This document shows, in pieces, positions 27,660 to 36,907 of a DNA stretch of 64,000 nucleotides. The stretch spans positions 36,276 to 100,275 of the forward strand of contig DATLUO010000091.1 in NCBI GenBank assembly GCA_035533075.1, written 5' to 3'. The first letter of the stretch is position 1, and each line of letters begins with the position of its first letter. A model generated the notes under the pieces. The model was not told the DNA's origin and searched no databases. It saw only the letters and a list, made by a program, of their open reading frames with translations. The stretch is from Pirellulales bacterium (GTDB taxonomy: Bacteria > Planctomycetota > Planctomycetia > Pirellulales > JAICIG01). The position numbers and the translations under genes are program-made.

Positions 27660-30600
27660 GGTTCGAACCTGGCTTCTCCGGGCGGGGCCTGATATTGCGC
27701 GGGCCGGACGTTTTGCTGCATGGCAGGTTGGGCGGCGGTCGGGCGGGGTTGTTCAACCGGCCGCGGTGGCACGGCGGACTGCATCGCCGGGCCCGGTCGG
27801 GCCGGAGCGCCGGCCAGACCCCGGATGCGCAGCTCATTACGCGGCCCGGCGCCTTGCGCCGCTGGAGGCGGCAAGGTCCGCTGCGGCGGAGCAATCATGG
27901 GGCCCGACCCGCGCGGCGACGACCGCTGAGCGGGCGGGGCGGGCCGGTTCGGCATGCCCGGCGGCGGCGGCACTTGCTCCGCGCCCATCGTGCCCCCGGT
28001 TGGATCCATATCGGGATAGATCGTCGGCACCTCCGAGTCGAGCCAATCATCGGTCTTGTTGCGCAGGCCCGCCTCGCCGTGCATCTTCCGCACGTCGCTC
28101 AGGCACCAGCTTATGCGTCCCGCCTCGATCCGCTTTACGCGGTCGGCGTCCCCCTCGTTGCGCACGATGTGCGGCGTCATGATCACCAGCAGCTCCGCCT
28201 TGGCGTAGTTCTGATAGTCGTAGCGGAACAAGCGGCCGAACAGCGGAATCTCCGACAAGCCCGGCACCCGCCGCTGAATGGTCTGATTCGTCTGCGTAAT
28301 CAGGCCGCCGAACACCACCGTCTGTCCGTCCATGGCGCTGATGGTCGTTTGGGCCTGTGTGATGTCGACATACGGTTGCCGTAGCACCTGACCCAGCGCG
28401 CCGAAGCCGACCGGAATGCCCGCCGCCAATGGTCCCAGCGCCGACTTCTCGGCGTCGATTTCCATCACCACCAAACCATCGGGCGTAATACGCGGAGTGA
28501 CCGCCAGAATGATGCCGACGTTTCGGTATTGCACGCTGCTGGTGGCGGCGACCGCGCCGATGGTCGAGCCGCCCAACATGGGCACCGACTGCCCGACTTG
28601 CACATAGGCCGGCTGATTGTCGAGCGTCATAATCTGGGGCCGGCTGAGAACATCGAGGCGGTCGCGCTCGCGCAGCGCCCGCAGCAGGAAGTTCACCGTG
28701 TTGCTCGACAGGCTCAGCACCAGACCGCCGTAACCGAGATTATTGTCGACTCGCCCCATACCAAAGTTCGACAGCGCCTGGTTGCCCAGCGCGGCGGCCG
28801 TGGACAGCGACGTCGCGCTGCCGCTGTTGGGCATCACGATTCCCGCGGTCGTCGCGGTGCCCGCGGCATTCGTTGTTTGCAGCGTGGCGTTGTTGAAGTC
28901 GAAGCCGGGCGTGTTGTTGGCGCCGACGATGGTTTGGTTATTGGCGGTGATCGTGCCGCCGCCGGCCACCGCCTGCGTACTCGAGCTGCTGATGAGGCTG
29001 AAATTCGACAGCAGGCCGCGGTCGAACATCACGGAGTTCTGCAGGCCGGCCTCGATGCCGAACTCGTCGGTGTTGTTCAGCGTGACCTGGGCGATGAGCA
29101 CCTGGATCATGACCATCGGCGCCCGCATGTCGAGCTGCTTGACGATCTTATCGATTTCCTCATAAAACCGGGGAGTGGCGCTGACGATCAGGCTGTTGGT
29201 GACGATTTCCGGCACGACCACCACTTCGCGCTCGATTTTCTCGAAGGGGCTCATCAGGCCCGGCGCCGTCTGCTGCGTCTGCCGTTCTTTTTGCAGATAC
29301 TCGTTTAGCGCCAAGGCCACATCGAGCGCGGGCGCGTTCTTCAGCTTGTAGACGACGCTGCGGCGGTCGCGCACGTCGCTGTCGTCGAGCCGCAGCAGGA
29401 TCGCTTCGACGACGACGAGGTCCGACGCCGACCCCGAAGCGATAATGCTGTTGGTGCGGGCATCGACCGAGAACCGCAACGGTACGCCGGCCCCTTCTTC
29501 GGCCGTGACCTGCGGAGGCCCGGCCTGTCCACCGGCGGCGATGGCGCTTCCGCCGCTGACCTGGAACAGGTCTTCCAGCATGGTCACCATGCTGGTGGCG
29601 TCGCCGTTGAGCAGCGTGAAGACCTTGATCTGCGCCGGCACCGCGTTGCGCTGGTCGAGCTGGGCGATCAGGGCCGCGATCAACTCGAGACTGTCGGCCG
29701 GCGCCGAGACGACAACCGTGTTGGTTTTGAGGTCGGCGGTGATGCGGGTATCGCCGAGATGTCCGACGCTGAGCTGCTTGCGGCCTTGCTCGTCGACGGT
29801 CAGGAACCGCAACATGACCGACTTCGTTTCTTGCGGCGCGGCGGGTTGGCCCTGCGCTTGTGTCGCCTGCGGGCCGGCTTGCGGCGGCTGTGCGGCGGCC
29901 GGCTGCTGTTGAAACTGGGCGGGCGGGCCGCCTTGCCCGCCCTGCCCGCGCTGCCCTCCCGGCTGTTGCTGGAATTGGCCGCCGCCCTGCTGCGCTCCCT
30001 GTTGAGCGCCTTGCGGCGCCGCCTGCACGGCCGCGCTCAACAGCGCCGCTACTTCGCCCGCCGAGGCGTAACGCAGCCGAAACAGCCGCAGTTCGTTCAC
30101 CGCCGCGCTTCCGGGTGAATCGAGCTGCTTGACAAGTTTGCCCACTTCGATCAGGTCGCGCGGACCGGCCTGAACGATGAGCGCGTTGGTCCGCGCATCG
30201 GGAGTCACGCGCAGCCGCACCCCCAAGCCGGAATTGAAAGTGCCGAACGTCGTGTTGAGCGTGGTGGCGGCGACCGCGGCCGTGGCGTACCGCAGGTGGA
30301 AGACTTCGAACTGGCTGGTCGGGCCGCCGGGCTGGTCGAGCCGCGCGATCAGATCGACCAGGCTCTTGACGCTTTCGGCGCGGCCGATCAACAGCAGCGC
30401 GTTGGGATGGATCAACGGCGTAATGCTCACGCGCCCCTGACGCGGCGCCAACTCCGTGCCATACAGCGGCTCGATCACGTCGCTCATGGCTTCGCTGCCG
30501 ATGTGCTTGAGCGGGTAAAGCTCGATCACCGGCTCCGTCTCGACGCTCAGCCGCTCGATCTCTTCGATGATTTCCATCACCCGCTCCACGTCGCGCTGGC

Positions 30601-31726
30601 TGCCGCGGACGATGATCGCTCCCAGGTCGGGTATCTGTTCGATCTCCACGTCGCCCGACAATGCGCCGTGTTCGTCTTCTTCTTCGTCGGGCATCGCTTC
30701 ATTCATCTCGGGTGTACCGCGCGGGGCCGGCGGGTCGTTGGGTTGCGCCTGGTCGGCCTCGGCGTCTGCGGCCTGCTTGGGCTGAAAGAGACGCGCCACC
30801 AACCGCGAGGAACCGCCGCTCAGCGTTCGATCGCCCTTGGAGGCGACGGCAACCAGCGCCTGCCGCACATAAGGCGAGCCGGGGCCGCGCAAGGCGATGA
30901 CGCGCGTGCGGCGGGCCGTTGCCAGCGGCTCGGCGTCGAGGGCTTCGATCAGCCGCGCCGTATGACGGGCCGGTTCCGCCGGACCCCGCACGATGACTTT
31001 CGAGGCATCTTTCTCGATGTGGATCTCCAGCGGCGTGTGGCCCGGCATTTGAATGATGTAACTGGTGACGTCTTCGTTCGTCGTGACCAGCGGCGAGAGA
31101 CGATTGCCGAACAGCGACTTAAGGCGGTCGGGCAAATCTTTGGCCGCCGCGTGTTTGAGCGGAAGGGCCATCGTTTCGACGACGGTCTCACGGGATTGTG
31201 CGCCGCCGCCCACCGGCTTCGCGACAAGCCGTTGCACTTCGTTATAGGGCCAGGGCGCCGGCGGCGGGGCCCCTTGGCGTCTCGCATGCGATCGCGTTTT
31301 CGCGGCCGCCGAAAACGACGCTTGCACATTGCGACTGGGCTGCGTCTCGACGTTGGCCCTCGTAGCGTAAGCGTCCTCGCTTGCGTCGGCCCGCGTGCCG
31401 CCTGACGCCGGACGTCGATCGAACGTCGCCACCAACTCATGCACCCGCTGTCGGACCGCGCCGGATGCGCGCACCAACAGCCGGTTGCGCTGCGCGTCGA
31501 TCACGACTTCCGCCCGTTCGCCTTGCAGCGACAGGGTGCGTTCCACGAGCGCCGCGACGCCCGCCGCAGGCGTTTGCCTGATCTGGAAAACCACGAATCC
31601 GTTCGTCGCGCCGGCTTGACAGTATGCCGTGGATGGTACGGCGAGTAGCGAAACGCAAAACAGGGCTACCGCGATGCGCTTCGATCGGGCGGCGACTTGC
31701 CTGCTCGTGATGGGTAGGCGAAGCAC
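27656..31726 (-). CDS. gspD: Type II secretion secretin with many N-domain repeats
   Basis: 1356 residues, about twice a typical GspD. Signal peptide near residues 16-36 (RIAVALFCVSLLAVPSTAYC). Then about eight repeated secretin N-type (N1/KH-like) modules, recognised by recurring FHLRYA/FRLRYA-like strand starts and TNALIVQAGPRDLIEVGKLV-like ends. A Gln/Gly/Pro-rich insert interrupts one of them (residues about 565-625). The outer-membrane secretin domain follows (LDVLSRPQIMTLDNQPAYVQ, VQYRNVGIILAVTPRI, TVVFGGLITQTNQTIQRRVP, LVIMTPHIVRNEGD), then a disordered Pro-rich tail. It forms the outer-membrane channel. Upstream are the PilO/P-like and PilM/N-like genes; the lipoprotein gene is coupled downstream. 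Confidence 0.92.
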   Translation of the reverse strand: MLRLPITSRQVAARSKRIAVALFCVSLLAVPSTAYCQAGATNGFVVFQIRQTPAAGVAALVERTLSLQGERAEVVIDAQRNRLLVRASGAVRQRVHELVATFDRRPASGGTRADASEDAYATRANVETQPSRNVQASFSAAAKTRSHARRQGAPPPAPWPYNEVQRLVAKPVGGGAQSRETVVETMALPLKHAAAKDLPDRLKSLFGNRLSPLVTTNEDVTSYIIQMPGHTPLEIHIEKDASKVIVRGPAEPARHTARLIEALDAEPLATARRTRVIALRGPGSPYVRQALVAVASKGDRTLSGGSSRLVARLFQPKQAADAEADQAQPNDPPAPRGTPEMNEAMPDEEEDEHGALSGDVEIEQIPDLGAIIVRGSQRDVERVMEIIEEIERLSVETEPVIELYPLKHIGSEAMSDVIEPLYGTELAPRQGRVSITPLIHPNALLLIGRAESVKSLVDLIARLDQPGGPTSQFEVFHLRYATAAVAATTLNTTFGTFNSGLGVRLRVTPDARTNALIVQAGPRDLIEVGKLVKQLDSPGSAAVNELRLFRLRYASAGEVAALLSAAVQAAPQGAQQGAQQGGGQFQQQPGGQRGQGGQGGPPAQFQQQPAAAQPPQAGPQATQAQGQPAAPQETKSVMLRFLTVDEQGRKQLSVGHLGDTRITADLKTNTVVVSAPADSLELIAALIAQLDQRNAVPAQIKVFTLLNGDATSMVTMLEDLFQVSGGSAIAAGGQAGPPQVTAEEGAGVPLRFSVDARTNSIIASGSASDLVVVEAILLRLDDSDVRDRRSVVYKLKNAPALDVALALNEYLQKERQTQQTAPGLMSPFEKIEREVVVVPEIVTNSLIVSATPRFYEEIDKIVKQLDMRAPMVMIQVLIAQVTLNNTDEFGIEAGLQNSVMFDRGLLSNFSLISSSSTQAVAGGGTITANNQTIVGANNTPGFDFNNATLQTTNAAGTATTAGIVMPNSGSATSLSTAAALGNQALSNFGMGRVDNNLGYGGLVLSLSSNTVNFLLRALRERDRLDVLSRPQIMTLDNQPAYVQVGQSVPMLGGSTIGAVAATSSVQYRNVGIILAVTPRITPDGLVVMEIDAEKSALGPLAAGIPVGFGALGQVLRQPYVDITQAQTTISAMDGQTVVFGGLITQTNQTIQRRVPGLSEIPLFGRLFRYDYQNYAKAELLVIMTPHIVRNEGDADRVKRIEAGRISWCLSDVRKMHGEAGLRNKTDDWLDSEVPTIYPDMDPTGGTMGAEQVPPPPGMPNRPAPPAQRSSPRGSGPMIAPPQRTLPPPAAQGAGPRNELRIRGLAGAPARPGPAMQSAVPPRPVEQPRPTAAQPAMQQNVRPAQYQAPPGEARFEP

Positions 31727-31851
31727 GATGTGAATCCGCTCAGGGGTTTTAGCCGGGGAGCGGCACGCCCGAAGTGCCGGTAAACTCTACGCGAGAGGAA
31801 TAATCGGCTGAATCTGCCTAGCTCTCCAACAAAACGCTCCGGCCAGCACTG

Positions 31852-32979
31852 TTATTGCGGCGGGAATTCCCTCGGCGCGGGAAAACCACGTCGACCGAAA
31901 CCTCCCCGTCTGCCTCGCTCTTCCGCAAAGCTCTTGCCCAGCGCCACCTGCCGCTTGCGCCCGCCGGCCTCGATCTCGACCGAATGCGGGTCGATCTGCG
32001 AAACCGTGGCCTTCTCCTTGCCCACGTCGAACGTCTCGCCTTGGCTCAGCTTCAAGGTCTTGCCGCTGCTGCGCAGATTGATCCACACCTGGTATTTGCC
32101 CTCCTTTTCCACAACCGCCGTGAGGTAAATGTCGGCGGCAGGATCGCTCTCTTCAGTGCGCGAATAGGGGGAAAAGAAGTTCCGCTCGGTGATGGTCTTG
32201 CTGTAGTTCGCGACTTCCTGGAACGCCAATCGATCGGCTTTGGCGTCGGTGAGCCGATCGGAGCGGTCGCCGCCCGGCAAAACCAAGGCCTCGATGGCCA
32301 GCGCGATCTCGTATTTTTGGCCCTCGGTTCGCGGCCCGTCGCGTCCAAAGCCGGGGAAACCGCCCCTGCCGCCGAAGCCTCTAGGGCCGCCGAATCCGCC
32401 AGGGCCGCCGAATCCGCCAAAACGCGTGTTCGGCACGCCGCTCGGTGCTCCGGGTGCGGCGGCGGCAGTCTGACCCGCAGTCCCGGCGGGAGCTGCCGTG
32501 GGCAGTGCGGTGCTGGCCACGGGCGTCAGCGCAAATTGGCGAATGTAGTGCAGGTGGTTGGCCTGGTAGAAATCGAAGAGGAACTGCACGACCTGCTCCA
32601 TCGTGCCCTGACCGCGGACGTTGACCGGCACCTTCACGTAGATGCCCGGCTTGGGTATATCGGCGCCGACCGTGACGTCGGCCTTTTCCAGGCGCGTGCG
32701 CTCCATCAGGCCGGCGAGCCAGTTTTTGTAAAGCGATCGCGCCAGATCGACGTCGGTGGGCAAGCTGCGGTCACGCCAGGCATCGAGCTTCTTGCTCGCC
32801 TTTTTGCCCCGCAGCACGGCCACGTTCTTGTCGGCGATTTCGTGATTCAGGGCGTCGATGCGAGTCTGCCGCTCGTCGAACAGCGATTGCACGTAATTGT
32901 AGCCGAACTGCACCGCCGCCAACGTCACCAGCGTGCCGGCGCCCCACGCCAGAATCCGCTCGCGTTGATTAAGGGCCAT
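31852..32979 (-). CDS. PilO/GspM-like protein with PilP/GspC-like C-terminal domain
   Basis: 375 residues. One membrane segment at about 10-28 (ILAWGAGTLVTLAAVQFGYNYV), a coiled coil (QTRIDALNHEIADKN), then a PilO/GspM ferredoxin-like domain (GIYVKVPVNVRGQGTMEQVVQFLFDFYQ). After a Gly/Phe-rich linker (GGFGGPGGFGGPRGFGG) comes a beta domain (YQVWINLRSSGKTLKLSQGE, VSQIDPHSVEIEAGGRKRQV) like the secretin-contacting PilP/GspC HR domain. Such a fusion would supply both inner-membrane platform functions. The start overlaps the upstream PilM/N-like gene by 11 bp. Confidence 0.78.
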   Translation of the reverse strand: MALNQRERILAWGAGTLVTLAAVQFGYNYVQSLFDERQTRIDALNHEIADKNVAVLRGKKASKKLDAWRDRSLPTDVDLARSLYKNWLAGLMERTRLEKADVTVGADIPKPGIYVKVPVNVRGQGTMEQVVQFLFDFYQANHLHYIRQFALTPVASTALPTAAPAGTAGQTAAAAPGAPSGVPNTRFGGFGGPGGFGGPRGFGGRGGFPGFGRDGPRTEGQKYEIALAIEALVLPGGDRSDRLTDAKADRLAFQEVANYSKTITERNFFSPYSRTEESDPAADIYLTAVVEKEGKYQVWINLRSSGKTLKLSQGETFDVGKEKATVSQIDPHSVEIEAGGRKRQVALGKSFAEERGRRGGFGRRGFPAPREFPPQ

Positions 32980-34558
32980 CGGCTCTCTCCTGCCGGCCGA
33001 AACCCTCGCCCGGCCCGCCGAAACCTCCCGGAAAGCGGCGCTCGCTTGATTCGCCGGCCGCCTCCGCGGCGGCCCGTTTGCTCTCGGCGGCTTCCGCGTG
33101 CTTGCGGTAGCTCTCGCCCGATTCGGGTTTGACTGCGATGGTGGAGGTGAACTTCCACGAGTAGCCTTCGCGGCCGCTGTCCTGCTGCAGCTTGCGGCCT
33201 TGCACGGAGTGAAACTCGTCGCGCAGCGCGGATTCGAGCTGCGCGGCCGAGTTGGCGCCGCGCAGCAGCCCTTCCAGGTCGATCTGCCCCACCGCTCCGT
33301 TGGCGCTCATGTTCAAACGGCTGAGCAGCACGTCTCGCGCGGGCGGCATGTCGAGCGACAGCTCTCGCAGCTCGTCGAGCCAGTTCACGTCCGAATCGGC
33401 CCAGGCGCCCACCTCCTCGACGGCGCGCTGCAGATCCTTGGATTTGGTCACCACTTTGTCGAGGTTCTTCGACTCGCTGCCGAGCTTGGAAAGCTGATCG
33501 TCCAGCGCGCCCAACGAGCTCTCGAGCCAACTGAAGCCGGCCGCCAGCAGCACGCACGCCGCGGCGGCAGCCCAGATCACCGTTCGCCGGTGGTTTGGCG
33601 GCGGGGGCCGACGCCGCGGATTGAGAAAATCAACCGTGTGCCGCCGCTGTTCAGCCTCATCGAGCAGCATCCCCAGCACGGGCGCGAAGCGGCCGGGCGA
33701 CGCCGGCAACGCCCGCTGCAAGCCCGGCGAAAGAGACAGCCCGCTGAAAGGATCAAACACGTGCGTAGCGATGCCAAGCTGTGTCTCGATCTCGGAAGCC
33801 AACTGGCTTTGCTCGTCGCCGCTGGCACAGAGGTAGATGGCTTCAACGGCGAGGCCGCCCGTCTGATTTCGGGCAGCCGCGGCCGTGCGGCGGATTTCGC
33901 CCACCAGCATGGTCTGGCCGGCGGGCGACGCCACGTCGCCCGACAGCTTGACTGTGCGCAGAAAGACGACTTCGTTGTCGACCAGCACCGTCAAGTCGGC
34001 GTCTTCGGCCAGCAGGTCGACCAGCAACTTCGCTTTGGCCACGGCTTCCCAACGAGCGCGGGCCAAGAGCGAGGCCGCGGCGCAAGGCCGCAGCACCAGC
34101 CTTTCAGGCGTGACTTTTGCCCGCGAACAGGTTTCGCGAATCTGCTTGACCAGGTCGGGCGAGACCGCCGCGGCGAGCACCTTGCGCGGCGCGCCGGGCG
34201 GTCCGGCGAGAGGAATGAAATCGAGCGGCCAGTCTTCGCCCAGCGAATGGAATTCGCGCACCGCCTGAAAGCGCACCAAATCGGGCAACTCCTCGTCGGG
34301 CGCCGGCGGCAGGGTAAGCTGCTTCAGCTCGATGCCCGCCCGGCCGACCGCCGTCAGCGCTTCGACACGGCCCCATCGCCGCTCGGCCAAGGCGGCGGCG
34401 ATGGCGTCGCCAATCGCTTGCTCGGCCGCGGCGCCTTCGGCCCGCTCGGGCAGCGCGACGACAAACGCATCGTCGATCGTGGCGCCGCCCGCGCGCGGCG
34501 TAGCCACCGCCACGCGGGCCTCGCGGTTGTCCCACTCCAGTGCAAGTAAGCGAGCCAT
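32969..34558 (-). CDS. PilM/GspL-like actin-fold protein fused to PilN-like membrane domain
   Basis: 529 residues. The N-terminal part (1-300) has the actin-like fold seen in PilM and cytoplasmic GspL (LALEWDNREARVAVA, IELKQLTLPPAPDEELPDLV, LLVDLLAEDADLTVLVDNEV). A membrane segment at about 321-341 (VIWAAAAACVLLAAGFSWLE) and a PilN-like coiled coil and periplasmic domain (LSKLGSESKNLDKVVTKSKD) follow. GspL anchors the GspE ATPase to the inner membrane. The tail is Gly/Phe-rich. Only 3 bp separate it from the four-helix-bundle gene upstream, and it overlaps the next gene by 11 bp, so it is part of the secretion operon. Confidence 0.82.
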   Translation of the reverse strand: MARLLALEWDNREARVAVATPRAGGATIDDAFVVALPERAEGAAAEQAIGDAIAAALAERRWGRVEALTAVGRAGIELKQLTLPPAPDEELPDLVRFQAVREFHSLGEDWPLDFIPLAGPPGAPRKVLAAAVSPDLVKQIRETCSRAKVTPERLVLRPCAAASLLARARWEAVAKAKLLVDLLAEDADLTVLVDNEVVFLRTVKLSGDVASPAGQTMLVGEIRRTAAAARNQTGGLAVEAIYLCASGDEQSQLASEIETQLGIATHVFDPFSGLSLSPGLQRALPASPGRFAPVLGMLLDEAEQRRHTVDFLNPRRRPPPPNHRRTVIWAAAAACVLLAAGFSWLESSLGALDDQLSKLGSESKNLDKVVTKSKDLQRAVEEVGAWADSDVNWLDELRELSLDMPPARDVLLSRLNMSANGAVGQIDLEGLLRGANSAAQLESALRDEFHSVQGRKLQQDSGREGYSWKFTSTIAVKPESGESYRKHAEAAESKRAAAEAAGESSERRFPGGFGGPGEGFGRQERADGP

Positions 34559-34561
34559 CGG

Positions 34562-34945
34562 TCAATTTTGGATTTTGGATTTTGGATTTTGGATTGCGCG
34601 GCGCCGCCGCGTCTTTTGAGAAGCGACGACCATCGCCAGGATTTGGCTCATCTCGTCCATGAGAGGTCCCAGACGCCTTTTGGAAATTAATCCGCTTTCT
34701 ACAAGTAGCTCAAGCCAGTAAATCGACTCATCGGCTTCTTCTTCGACAATGGCCAACTTCGCGAGCATGTCCTTAGGCGACTTGGCCCGGCACACCGCGC
34801 GATAGTTGGCGCCCACGGAGGTGCCACTGCGGAGAAGCTGACGGCCAATGATATCCGCCGCGCGTCGCTCCGGCAGCGCTTCGACCAGCCGAATGACCCG
34901 TAGCGCCACCTTCTTCGTGCGGTCCTTGAATTGTGCTTCGTTCAT
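34562..34945 (-). CDS. Four-helix-bundle protein (S23/intervening-sequence-protein family)
   Basis: 127 residues. LPERRAADIIGRQLLRSGTS, VGANYRAVCRAKSPKDMLAK and EEADESIYWLELLVESGLI are the hallmark blocks of the small four-helix-bundle family, which includes proteins encoded in 23S rRNA intervening sequences and the Avd protein of diversity-generating retroelements. The biochemical role is unknown; members are often linked to nucleic acids. It is the only non-secretion gene inside the operon, between gspK and the PilM/N gene. Its last ten residues (IQNPKSKIQN) are encoded by the GGATTTT heptamer array. Matching inverted arrays flank the gene. Confidence 0.85.
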   Translation of the reverse strand: MNEAQFKDRTKKVALRVIRLVEALPERRAADIIGRQLLRSGTSVGANYRAVCRAKSPKDMLAKLAIVEEEADESIYWLELLVESGLISKRRLGPLMDEMSQILAMVVASQKTRRRRAIQNPKSKIQN

Positions 34946-35022
34946 CTTGCATTTCCAATCAAAAGACGGCTTCCTCGCCGCGCCTTCAATCCAAAATCCA
35001 AAATCGAAAATCCAAAATTGCG
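34563..35022. mobile_element. Candidate cassette: four-helix-bundle gene between 36-bp inverted repeats
   Basis: Left arm 34563-34598 and right arm 34987-35022 are inverted copies of CAATTTTGGATTTTGGATTT... ending GGATTGCG, with one or two mismatches. They bracket the four-helix-bundle gene exactly, its stop being inside the left arm. No transposase and no clear target duplication are visible, so mobility is only inferred from the structure. Confidence 0.35.
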
Positions 35023-35026
35023 CCCC

Positions 35027-36907
35027 TCACGGTCCCAATACCGCTCGGCCGTACCCATTTCCCAGGTGCGTCATGTCTCTCCACAATAATAGCCGGGGAA
35101 CCCGGCTGGTAGCGTCGATCACCACTTCCGCCCGGCTGGTCGGTCCCCCCTCCTCGAAAAAGCCGACCACTTGCGACCGAAAAACCCTGCCCGACGCGGT
35201 GATATAGGGCATCAACTGCTTCATCACGTCGAGCGATACCAGCCCCTCAAGATAAATCCACGTGGGATAGTTGCGGTTGCTGCCCAGTTGCATGCCGCTC
35301 GTCTGCTGCGCCGACGATAGAATCATGCTGGCCGTCGTGGGATCCATGCCCGGAATCGTCATCAGCACGGGCAGCGACGCGCAATTGATGTTGATCCGTC
35401 CCGGCACCCTCAAGGAGGGCACGATCGTCAGGTTGTCGAGCAACATGCCGACGTAACCGTTCATGGTCGAGGGCGTGGGATCGAACGGGCTGTTGACCAC
35501 GCTGGCCTGCTGATCGCCCTGAAAGGTGACCTGCACTTTGCACCCCACCAGATCGAGCGGCGAGGCCAGCAAGGTGTTGCCCGGCAAGTTGAAGTTCGGC
35601 GATTTGCCGGCCGCCGACACCGTGGTTTGACTCCCTGTGACGGACTTGCCCTGCCGGTAGGAGATGATAAACGTGGCGATGTCGGCGCCGAGCACCGACG
35701 CGAGGGCCTGATGGAGCTGCTGGAGGTCGAGGGCGTTGACGTTGATCTTCGGCTGCCCGTCGGGGCGGAGGTTCGACTCGCAACTATAGACGGTGAGATA
35801 GGCGGACCAACCCTGGTTCATGCTCCCGCTGAAGGCCGAAGACCCGCCGGCGCTGGAGCCGCCGGCGCTGGAGCCGGAGCTCGAAGAGCTTGAGGGACCG
35901 CTCGCCGCCATGTTGCCGATGGTCGTTTCGCCCGGCCCGATCGAGCTGTTGTGGTCGAGATCGCCGCCGTAGAGCAACTGCGGCGTGACGCCTTTGACCA
36001 GCAGCAGCTCTTCGACCGACTCGAAGGGACCGTTCTTGGGTGCGTAATTGTAACTGGAATAATAGTCTCGCTCGGCCCCGTAGGTGCGCGGCACGTCGTC
36101 GGGATCGAGCCAGTCGAGGATGGCGTCGGCGATGTCGATCGTCATGCCGGGCAAATAAAGCAGGGCCTGCTCCGCCGTGACGGGGGTTGACGAACTCGAC
36201 GAGCTGCTGCCAGACGCGCCGCCGCTCGACGACGACGTTCCGCTCGACGACGAGCCCGATGAACCGCCCGACATGGAGCCTCCGCTTGACGAGCCGCCGC
36301 TCGACGAGCTTCCAAAGGTCAGGCCGCCCGACGAAGCTTGCGTCGCGCCCACCGCCTCGGCCGCCAGAGACTGCCAGGTGGGGTCGATCAAGAGCAGGGT
36401 ATTCAGATTGAGCCGGCCCGATTCATCCTCCAGGCCATAGCGGACGCCGTTGATGGTTCCCATCTGCATATTCGGCGCGAGCACCGAGAAGCGTCCGCGA
36501 TCGCGTGGCACGTCGGCATCCACGACGAGTTGACTGTGGAACAGAGTCGTGTTGTTGTGCCAGCCGCCCGCCTGCTCGATGCCGCCCGGCTGGGCCAACT
36601 GCTGCTCGATCCAGGCGACGCCCGAATCGACCAGGGCGCGGGACTGCACGGCGCGGCCGTGCGCCCAGGCCGCTTCGCGTTCCGCCATCATGAGCTGCGC
36701 GAAGGTATAGCCGGCGAGCGTCAGCATGACGATCGCCACCAGCACGATGATCAGCACCATGCCGTCGCGGCGAGGTCGGTCAGCGTATCGCCGTAAGGTG
36801 GGACCAGCGAGCTTGCGAGCGCCGGCCCACCGATCGCGAGGTCTTCCACGGTGGGCCGGCGCTCGCAAGCTCGCTGGTCCCACCTTACCCTTGGCAAGTG
36901 GTCTCAT
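35027..36907 (-). CDS. gspK: Type II secretion minor pseudopilin GspK
   Basis: 626 residues from the ATG at 36907, which overlaps the gspJ stop as TGATG. The prepilin cleavage site is G-M in RRDGMVLIIVLVAIVMLT at about residue 49/50, followed by the hydrophobic N-helix. The unusually long leader includes an inverted pair of REP-like elements read in frame (KVGPASLRAPAHR, then WAGARKLAGPT). No alternative start exists between the repeat and the cleavage site. The mature protein has the GspK helix-hairpin region (LLYLPGMTIDIADAILDWLD, FESVEELLLVKGVTPQLLYG). Long Ser/Gly runs (SSSSGGSSSGGSMSGG) break it near residue 200 and again near 340. Confidence 0.88.
   Translation of the reverse strand: MRPLAKGKVGPASLRAPAHRGRPRDRWAGARKLAGPTLRRYADRPRRDGMVLIIVLVAIVMLTLAGYTFAQLMMAEREAAWAHGRAVQSRALVDSGVAWIEQQLAQPGGIEQAGGWHNNTTLFHSQLVVDADVPRDRGRFSVLAPNMQMGTINGVRYGLEDESGRLNLNTLLLIDPTWQSLAAEAVGATQASSGGLTFGSSSSGGSSSGGSMSGGSSGSSSSGTSSSSGGASGSSSSSSSTPVTAEQALLYLPGMTIDIADAILDWLDPDDVPRTYGAERDYYSSYNYAPKNGPFESVEELLLVKGVTPQLLYGGDLDHNSSIGPGETTIGNMAASGPSSSSSSGSSAGGSSAGGSSAFSGSMNQGWSAYLTVYSCESNLRPDGQPKINVNALDLQQLHQALASVLGADIATFIISYRQGKSVTGSQTTVSAAGKSPNFNLPGNTLLASPLDLVGCKVQVTFQGDQQASVVNSPFDPTPSTMNGYVGMLLDNLTIVPSLRVPGRININCASLPVLMTIPGMDPTTASMILSSAQQTSGMQLGSNRNYPTWIYLEGLVSLDVMKQLMPYITASGRVFRSQVVGFFEEGGPTSRAEVVIDATSRVPRLLLWRDMTHLGNGYGRAVLGP
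36793..36888. repeat. Inverted pair of REP-like elements inside the gspK leader
   Basis: Copy 36793-36831 and inverted copy 36850-36888 with an 18-bp spacer. The pair could form a stem of about 39 bp. Both copies are translated in frame as part of the GspK leader. Confidence 0.92.

Noticed and set aside
34562..34945. Diversity-generating retroelement, because the four-helix protein resembles Avd
   Set aside because: No reverse transcriptase and no template/variable repeat pair are in the window; the protein fits the wider four-helix-bundle family.
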